A model generated the notes under the pieces. The model did not search any database. It saw only the letters and a list, made by a program, of their open reading frames with translations, and had not been told where the DNA came from. Below are positions 58,753 through 64,000 of a DNA stretch of 64,000 bases, piece by piece (the first letter of the stretch is position 1; each line of letters opens with the position of its first letter). The stretch comes from Microvirga sp. VF16 (GTDB taxonomy: Bacteria > Pseudomonadota > Alphaproteobacteria > Rhizobiales > Beijerinckiaceae): contig NZ_CP069354.1 in assembly GCF_016864375.1 (NCBI RefSeq), positions 4,919,501 through 4,983,500 of the forward strand, in the 5' to 3' direction. A program made the position numbers and the translations under genes.

Positions 58753-58983
58753 TCAGTCCAGCCTCTTCACCCTCAGCGCAACGCTCAAGATCAATCGCAG
58801 ATGACGCCATTCGTCCCGGACCTCGACACACACCTCGCGGGTGCGTGGCAACCAATCCCGTCCAAGCGCAAGAGCGGTCTGCGTCGCCTCCTGCTCGGCA
58901 CCCTCCAGGCTGTCGAGTTCAAAGCCGTCCGGATCTGAGAGGACCTCTGTCCCTGCCCGGACGTCGAAATAAAAATGCGGCAT
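58753..58983 (-). CDS. DUF6894 family protein (second copy)
   Basis: 76 residues (MPHFYFDVRAGTEVLSDPDG, FELDSLEGAEQEATQTAL, REVCVEVRDEWRHLRLILSV). It shows the same P.F.FNV/D..DG..L plan as the protein at 9178-9426 but is only distantly related. ATG 58983 is preceded by GGAAGAGGTGAC. Function unknown. Confidence 0.85.
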   Translation of the reverse strand: MPHFYFDVRAGTEVLSDPDGFELDSLEGAEQEATQTALALGRDWLPRTREVCVEVRDEWRHLRLILSVALRVKRLD

Positions 58984-59281
58984 GTCACCTCTTCCATGAG
59001 CCGCGTGCGGCGGCTTTGCGGATGGGAAGCTCTGGGCCAAACCGACCAGGATTGGAATCAGGTGAGGACCCGGAACGACCGTCAGAGTTCCTCTGGTCCA
59101 GGCCAGAAGAGCCTACGGTTCAATCCGTTTTGGCAGCCTCGGCATAGTGGGCCTCTCCTCATGAGCTTGTGCTAGCCGCCTGCTTGTGCTGCCCAGCGGA
59201 AAGCTGCACCATCACTCCTTCCCAAGCCGCTGTCCAAGGGTTCGGTTACGAGACCGATGAAGGCTGATGGGACGTATTCTC
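58984..59281. other. intergenic region with a short repeated motif
   Basis: No supported gene. ATTGGAATCAGGTGAGGACC (from 59051) recurs as ATTGAAATCAGGTGAGGACC from 59955. Confidence 0.45.
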
Positions 59282-59638
59282 CTAGTGTAGATCTTGAACC
59301 CACTGCCTCGCGTTGATGATCAGTTCGACTGCCAGAGTGAGTTCAGGCTCGTCGAGTTCGGTGCAGCCGCAACTGTCGACGACCGCTTGCCGTGAATGGG
59401 AGTAAAGCTCCAGCCAGAGCCATGGCAGACCCGGCAGCCTTAGCTCCTCCGGGATCTCGGTCAGCCGTGCCTCCAGCGCGCCGAACCGGACCACGGTCAC
59501 AGTGCGCGAGCCATCCGTCTCAGGCGTGCAGGCAAGCTGGACATAGGCGCGGATGATGCGCTGTTCGATCTCGTCAGGGCTCATCGCGGCCCCGATGAGG
59601 CTGATGGGAATTCCTGTTTTTCCGAGCATCCCAAGCAT
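59282..59638 (-). CDS. conserved hypothetical protein
   Basis: 118 residues: MLGMLGKTGIPISLIGAAMS, then EQRIIRAYVQLACTPETDGS, TEIPEELRLPGLPWLWLELY and CGCTELDEPELTLAVELII. A compact alpha/beta protein with a CGC pair. The ATG 59638 has CCGGAGACC at good spacing; an upstream ATG at 59689 lacks a clear site. No family is recognised. Confidence 0.55.
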   Translation of the reverse strand: MLGMLGKTGIPISLIGAAMSPDEIEQRIIRAYVQLACTPETDGSRTVTVVRFGALEARLTEIPEELRLPGLPWLWLELYSHSRQAVVDSCGCTELDEPELTLAVELIINARQWVQDLH

Positions 59639-59786
59639 TGCGGTCTCCGGACTGTCGATAGCGGAGGTCTGCCCCCCTGGTTCTTTCATCCGAATTTCTG
59701 ACGGCCGATGCGATGATCGCTTTGTCGATCCGGGTGCCTGCGGCTCGCCAGAGGCCGATCAGGCGCCTGCCAATCCACGCCAGCAT
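59574..59786 (-). CDS. possible small basic protein overlapping its downstream neighbour
   Basis: 70 residues: a hydrophobic/basic helix (MLAWIGRRLIGLWRAAGTRI, DKAIIASA) and a polar arginine-rich tail. TGAGG precedes the ATG at 59786. It overlaps the next gene by 65 bp in another frame, which makes it doubtful; the first 30 residues are the convincing part. Confidence 0.35.
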   Translation of the reverse strand: MLAWIGRRLIGLWRAAGTRIDKAIIASAVRNSDERTRGADLRYRQSGDRNAWDARKNRNSHQPHRGRDEP

Positions 59787-60016
59787 ATTCTATTCCTCAG
59801 CTATCACGTCGGACGCCGCTCTCGCCGGGGCTCCGTCGCCTGGCGCTCTGAACGAAGGCCTCTGAAGGTCTAGCCTCCAGCCGGCCGGAAGACATGTCGG
59901 TCCGGACCAGCCCCAAGGCGTCGGCGCCAGTCAGCAAACCGCATTGCCACTTGGATTGAAATCAGGTGAGGACCGGAAGAGCGGGTCGGGATTGCCCTAC
60001 TCTCTGAGACAGGGAG
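59787..60016. other. intergenic, second copy of the short repeated motif
   Basis: Contains ATTGAAATCAGGTGAGGACC from 59955. No gene supported. Confidence 0.4.
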
Positions 60017-60655
60017 TCAGGGCTCGATCAGCTTGTTGCGCACGGCATAGAGGGCAAGCTCCACCCCCGAGCGCAGGTTCAGTTTCTTCATCGCCGAGGT
60101 CCGGTGGCTCTCGACGGTCTTGATGCTCACCTTCCAGCGCTCGGCGATGTCGCGGTTGCTCTGCCCCTCCGCCACGAGCTGGATAACCTCCCGTTCACGG
60201 GAGCTCAAGGTTTGCGAGGCCACCACCTTGCCGCCGCTCAGAAAGGTATCGAGCAAGGTTTCGGCCACTTGGGGCGAGAAGTAGGGCTGCTTGCGCAATA
60301 GAGCCCGCACCGCCCTGACAACCTCAGTGTCGTCCTCCGTCTTGAGCAGATAGCCGCGTGCCCCGGCTCGCAGCACGTCGCGGATCACATCGTCATTGTT
60401 ATGCATCGTGTAGATCAGCACTTCGGTGCCCGGGCTGGCGAGGCGCATGTGGCGGGTGGCTTCGAGGCCGTTCAGCCCCGGCAGGGCGTAGTCGAGGATC
60501 GCCACGTCCGGCCGATGTTGGCCGGCTAGGTCGACCGCCGATTGCCCGTCGTCGGCCTCGGCGCAGACCTGCCAGCCGGCTTGCGCCTCCAGCAGAGCCT
60601 GCAAGCCCCGACGCACGATGGCATGGTCGTCGGCTACAAGAAGTTTGATGGTCAT
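60017..60655 (-). CDS. NarL/FixJ-type response regulator
   Basis: 212 residues. Receiver domain: acidic pair DD in LLVADDHAIVRRGLQ, phospho-acceptor Asp55 in VAILDYALPG, Lys about 105 in YLLKTEDD. LuxR-type HTH at the end (LSSREREVIQLVAEGQSNRD, IAERWKVSIKTVESHRTSAM). It is expected to bind DNA when phosphorylated by the kinase encoded 113 bp upstream on the same strand. ATG 60655 chosen; the longer frame from 60790 enters the kinase's end. Confidence 0.92.
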   Translation of the reverse strand: MTIKLLVADDHAIVRRGLQALLEAQAGWQVCAEADDGQSAVDLAGQHRPDVAILDYALPGLNGLEATRHMRLASPGTEVLIYTMHNNDDVIRDVLRAGARGYLLKTEDDTEVVRAVRALLRKQPYFSPQVAETLLDTFLSGGKVVASQTLSSREREVIQLVAEGQSNRDIAERWKVSIKTVESHRTSAMKKLNLRSGVELALYAVRNKLIEP

Positions 60656-60767
60656 GGCACGCTCATAGGACCCGACAATTCTTACCTGCGGCGCCGTATC
60701 AGACCCATCGGGTCTGGACCCGAACAAGGACTCAGGATTTTCCTGAGTGCCGTGCCCCCTGGGAAGG

Positions 60768-62495
60768 CTACTCTCCCGAACCGATGGCACTTCGGACCCG
60801 GCGACCGTCAGTCTGGTCCTCTCCAGTGACAGCAGGGAACATCAGGCGCACTGTCGTGCCGCGGCCCTCTTCACTCTCCAGCTGCACGTCACCGGCACTT
60901 TGCTGGACGAAGCCCAGCACCTGGCTGAGGCCGAGCCCGTTTCCATGTCCCTTGGTGGTGAAGAAGGGGTCGAAGGCCCGCTCCAGCACCGCCGGAGGCA
61001 TCCCGATGCCCGTATCCGTCACCGAAATCCGAACCCACCGCTCATCCCTGCCGGACATGCGGTGGAACGCCACCGGCCCGGGAGGTGGGGCGGTGATCTC
61101 GGTCGCCACGGTGATGATGCCCCCGTCCGGCATGGCATCGCGGGCGTTCAGCACTAGGTTGAGCAGCGTTGCTTCGAGCTGGACCGGATCGAGCAGGGCT
61201 GCGCTGCCCATGCCGGCCAACTTGAGGTCGAGCGCGATCCGAGGACCCGCCGCCTGCCGCAAGATCGGGGCAAAGCCCGCGATCCGCTCGTCGATCACGG
61301 TCACCTCCGGCCGAAGGTCCTGCCGCCGCGCGAAGGCGAGCAGGCGCTCGATCATGGCCCTCGCACCCTTGAGGGCCTGGTCGGCCTCGTCAACCAGGGA
61401 CAAGGTGTCGGGGCGGTCGGCCAGAGAGGGCCTCAGGAGCAGAAATGTCGATTGCATGATCCGGATCGTGTTGCCGAGATCGTGTGCGATGCCGCCGGCG
61501 ATGCGCCCGAGTCCCTCCAGTCGCTGCGCGCGGCTAAGCCGCTCCTGCTCGGCCTGTTCGCGTCGGCGGCTTCTCTGAACGAGGACAATCAGGGCGCCGA
61601 CCAGGCCGAGGAGGACGGCCGTCGAGATGGCCTCCATGACCGCATGCTCGCGCCAAGGCTGAAACACGGTTTGCTGCGCCAGGCCAACCAGAACCACAGC
61701 CGGTGTGGTGCCGAGGGCATGATACGCGGTCACCCTGATCGTACGGTCGACCGGGCTGGCGCCCCAGAAGACGCCCTGCGAACTGCGTGATAGGTAAGTG
61801 TAGAATGGCTCCGCCGCTGCGTAGGACCTGCCGATGGCCTCCTCGGAGGCCGGGCTGCGGGCCAGAAGGGTGCCGTCGCGCAGCAGAAGCGCGATAAATC
61901 CGTTCTCACCAACAGAGAGGTTGCGGTAGAACTCCTCAAAGTACCTGGGCTCGACGGCGGCCACGACGATCCCGCCGAAGCTGCCGTCAGGCCGGTTGAT
62001 CCTGCGGCTGAAGCTGACGAACCAGACATTGACTGACCGACTGCGAAGCGGCGGCCCGATCTGCAGGCCGAGGCTAGGATCTTCCTGATGTGCCTTGAAG
62101 TAGGGCCGGTCCGCCAGGGTGACTCTTGGTGTGGAGGGATAGTCGGTGTCGTGCGTGATGAGTCCATCCGGACCAATGACATAGAGGGCGCGAACATACG
62201 GCAAGGCCTTGAGCCGCTCTTTCAGCGCATCCCGGAAGCGGGCATCGTTCTCCGGCAAGTCGGGAGCGGCGGTCAGGGCCTCACGGAGCCCCAGCAGCGT
62301 GAAGTCGACCGCCTGGAAGGTTCGCTCGGTCTGCTCGGCCAGCACATGGACGAGATTCCGGGCATTCTCCTCGCCCCGTCCTACCCTCTCGTTGTAACTT
62401 TGCATGAGTTCGAGCGCGCCCAGCAGCACGATGCCGAGCGCGAGGACAACGGCTGGGGCAAGGGAAAAGCCAAACCGGGCAGACCGGGGCCTCAT
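60768..62495 (-). CDS. membrane sensor histidine kinase with extracellular PDC/dCache-like domain
   Basis: 575 residues. Helix 1 about 10-32; periplasmic sensor about 40-285 (FQAVDFTLLGLREALTAAPD, YVRALYVIGPDGLITHDTDY, ADRPYFKAHQEDPSLGLQIG, GGIVVAAVEPRYFEEFYRNL), a double-PDC pattern as in dCache sensors; helix 2 about 295-315 (ISTAVLLGLVGALIVLVQRS). DHp domain with GRIAGGIAHDLGNTIRIMQS, where the phospho-His is followed by DLGN instead of the usual DFNN. ATPase boxes: LLNLVLNARDAMPDGG (N), VTDTGIGMPP (G1), GNGLGLSQVLGF (G2). Senses an extracellular small molecule and signals to the adjacent regulator. Confidence 0.92.
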   Translation of the reverse strand: MRPRSARFGFSLAPAVVLALGIVLLGALELMQSYNERVGRGEENARNLVHVLAEQTERTFQAVDFTLLGLREALTAAPDLPENDARFRDALKERLKALPYVRALYVIGPDGLITHDTDYPSTPRVTLADRPYFKAHQEDPSLGLQIGPPLRSRSVNVWFVSFSRRINRPDGSFGGIVVAAVEPRYFEEFYRNLSVGENGFIALLLRDGTLLARSPASEEAIGRSYAAAEPFYTYLSRSSQGVFWGASPVDRTIRVTAYHALGTTPAVVLVGLAQQTVFQPWREHAVMEAISTAVLLGLVGALIVLVQRSRRREQAEQERLSRAQRLEGLGRIAGGIAHDLGNTIRIMQSTFLLLRPSLADRPDTLSLVDEADQALKGARAMIERLLAFARRQDLRPEVTVIDERIAGFAPILRQAAGPRIALDLKLAGMGSAALLDPVQLEATLLNLVLNARDAMPDGGIITVATEITAPPPGPVAFHRMSGRDERWVRISVTDTGIGMPPAVLERAFDPFFTTKGHGNGLGLSQVLGFVQQSAGDVQLESEEGRGTTVRLMFPAVTGEDQTDGRRVRSAIGSGE

Positions 62496-62996
62496 GCATT
62501 GATCTCCAGGCCGTGAAGCAATCACTGCATATGTTATCCTAGGTCGCCCGTTCCAATCAGTCATGAGGGACGAGCCAGACTCTTCGGCTGAATCGTTTGT
62601 GCGCACCGCAACAGGTGACCAGTTCGGGTCACGCACTGCCCCTGAGCGCGACGGTGTCGATGTCCGTTCCACCGCAGGAAGGCGGATCTTCAACCTACCA
62701 CCGCTTGGTGCCAAAACCCGCACTTCGCATCAGACGACAGAAGGTTAGCTCTATCTCCTAGCCTCGATCTCCTGCTTTTGATCCCTTCCTGCCGCCAGAT
62801 CGCGCAAGGCAAAGCTCCGTCGATCTAGGAGACAGCACTGGAGCAGCCCCTTCAGTCATGCCTCTCCGATGGCGCCACGCGGATGGGCAGTGCAGCCCCA
62901 CGGCGACGACGACAACGCACCCGAACCGCCGATCGGATCAAATGCCACTGGCGTCGAGTTGTCCTGCGATTAACCTGAACCGAAGGCACTGCACGA
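62496..62996. other. divergent intergenic region between kinase and transporter
   Basis: 501 bp. A shadow frame of the kinase's upstream region is open, but no supported gene is present. Presumed to hold promoters for both neighbours; no clear operator seen. Confidence 0.4.
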
Positions 62997-64000
62997 TGGC
63001 CGACCCGGCTCCGGCGCCGCCCCCGCCTACCCTTCAGCCTGCGGGATCCCCTATCCTGACCGCCGGTGGCATCGTCCTGGCAATAGCTGGCCTCTACTTC
63101 GGCCGCGATCTCTTCGTTCCCTTTGCTCTCGCGATCCTCCTGAGCTTCGCCCTGACGCCGCTGGTCAACTGGCTCAGACGCTGGAAGCTGCCGCGGATCG
63201 CAGCGGTGCTCGTGGCCGTGACCCTGGCCTTCATCCTGATCGCGGGCATTGCCTTCGTGGTCGGGCGCCAGCTCGTTCAGCTTGCCAACAACCTCCCGAG
63301 CTATCAGACCACCATCACCGACAAGATCCGCTCGTTGCAGACCTCCGCTCCCGGCGGGGGGATCGTGGACAAGGTCACGACGACCATCCAGGATGTCGGC
63401 AAGCAGATCTCCGGCGAAAAGCCTCCTGACAATGTTCCGGCGCAGACACCCGGGTCCCGGCTCGGCAGCGGCACCGCGCAGGAGCCGGTCACCGTGCGGC
63501 TGGAGGCCCCGCAGGCCAAGCCACTCGAGATCATCCAGACCGTTGTCGGTCCCCTGCTCGCGCCACTAGCCACCGCTGGCCTGGTGGTGATCTTCGTGAT
63601 CTTCGTGCTGCTCGAGCGTGAGGATCTGCGCGACCGCTTCATCAAGCTCGCCGGGGCAGGCGACCTCCAGAAGAGCACCCAGGCCATCAACGATGCCGCC
63701 GCCCGGGTCAGCCGCTATCTGCTGATGCAGCTCGTGGTGAACCTGACCTACGGCATCCCGATCGGCATCGCCCTTTATTTCATCGGCGTGCCGAATGCCC
63801 TGCTGTGGGGCCTCTTGGCGGCGGTATTGCGGTTCATTCCCTATCTTGGCCCCTTCCTGGCTGCCCTCTTCCCGATTGCCCTTGCGATCGCGGTCGATCC
63901 CGGCTGGACGATGCTGTTCTGGGTGGTGGGCCTGTTCCTCCTTGCCGAGCTCGTCAGCAACAACGTCATCGAGCCATGGCTCTACGGCTCCAGCACGGGT
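62997..64000 (+). CDS. AI-2E family transporter, partial (runs off the window)
   Basis: 334 residues visible without a stop. Proline-rich N-terminus, paired helices (ILTAGGIVLAIAGLYFGRDL, PFALAILLSFALTPLVNWLR, IAAVLVAVTLAFILIAGIAF), a soluble loop with coiled-coil character (about 105-180), then helices with VNLTYGIPIGIALYFIGVPN, ALLWGLLAAVLRFIPYLGPF and LAELVSNNVIEPWLYGSSTG. The late RFIPYLGP and ELVSNNVIEPWLYG motifs are diagnostic of the AI-2E/PerM exporter family. It starts at ATG 62997. Confidence 0.9.

Overview
ORGANISM. The window is GC-rich, dense in genes and free of rRNA, convincing tRNA or CRISPR. Two small DUF6894 proteins, the EcsC, DUF1059 and DUF3574 proteins, the AapJ-like and UgpB-like binding proteins, the style of the regulators and the IS6/IS21/IS481/IS1182 remnants point to an alphaproteobacterium of the Hyphomicrobiales, most likely Methylobacteriaceae (Microvirga/Methylobacterium-like). 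This is judged from protein resemblance only. The mix of decayed genes, IS elements and self-contained catabolic cassettes looks like an accessory region or a large replicon rather than core chromosome. LAYOUT. 1-12.8 kb holds small conserved hypotheticals, an EcsC protein, an extensin-type LAS-like zinc enzyme and a Crp/Fnr regulator. Among them lie decayed genes: a haemolysin III pseudogene, an IS21 istAB fragment, a UmuC tail fragment and a frameshifted IS6 element, half of which is tandemly duplicated (624 bp) with its flank. 13-17.6 kb carries an overlapping amidase/M20 peptidase pair, a PhoD-like phosphatase and a metallo-beta-lactamase-fold hydrolase. 17.6-19.8 kb contains an IS481 element and a dead IS6 element. 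20.0-26.6 kb is a ribitol (adonitol) utilisation operon: AraC regulator, sugar-type ABC importer, ribitol 2-dehydrogenase and D-ribulokinase. 26.7-34.3 kb is a divergent unit made of a SorC regulator and an operon for sn-glycerol-1-phosphate dehydrogenase, a UgpB/A/E-like importer with no ATPase gene, and a glycerophosphodiester phosphodiesterase, followed by an SGNH hydrolase. 34.7-44.9 kb is mixed: an internally deleted IS1182 transposase, a BTAD/TolB-like/TPR regulator, a SnoaL protein, an orphan amino-acid binding protein, a RibD-like reductase, an SDR, a flavin amine oxidase and a DUF6644/DUF6152 pair. 45.0-58.5 kb holds two related modules, each with a LysR regulator next to an exported alpha/beta hydrolase that has a cysteine nucleophile elbow. 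The first also has an MFS exporter, an exported carboxymuconolactone-decarboxylase-like protein, an exported cupin, a zinc alcohol dehydrogenase and a cyclophilin-like protein; the second has a PQQ-type sugar dehydrogenase, an SDR and a second LysR. A membrane adenylate cyclase lies between them. 58.7-64.0 kb has a second DUF6894 protein, a histidine kinase/NarL-type response regulator pair and the start of an AI-2E family transporter. HOW IT WORKS TOGETHER. Ribitol would be imported, oxidised to D-ribulose and phosphorylated to D-ribulose 5-phosphate. The G1P operon would import a glycerophosphodiester-like compound, release glycerol phosphate and oxidise sn-glycerol-1-phosphate to dihydroxyacetone phosphate; this is the most unusual system here, because G1P is the stereoisomer used in archaeal lipids. 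In the LysR module three near-identical 15-bp palindromes (ATGAGC-N3-GCTCAT type, a T-N11-A box) lie before the hydrolase, before the LysR/MFS divergent pair and before the alcohol dehydrogenase, which defines a probable local regulon.
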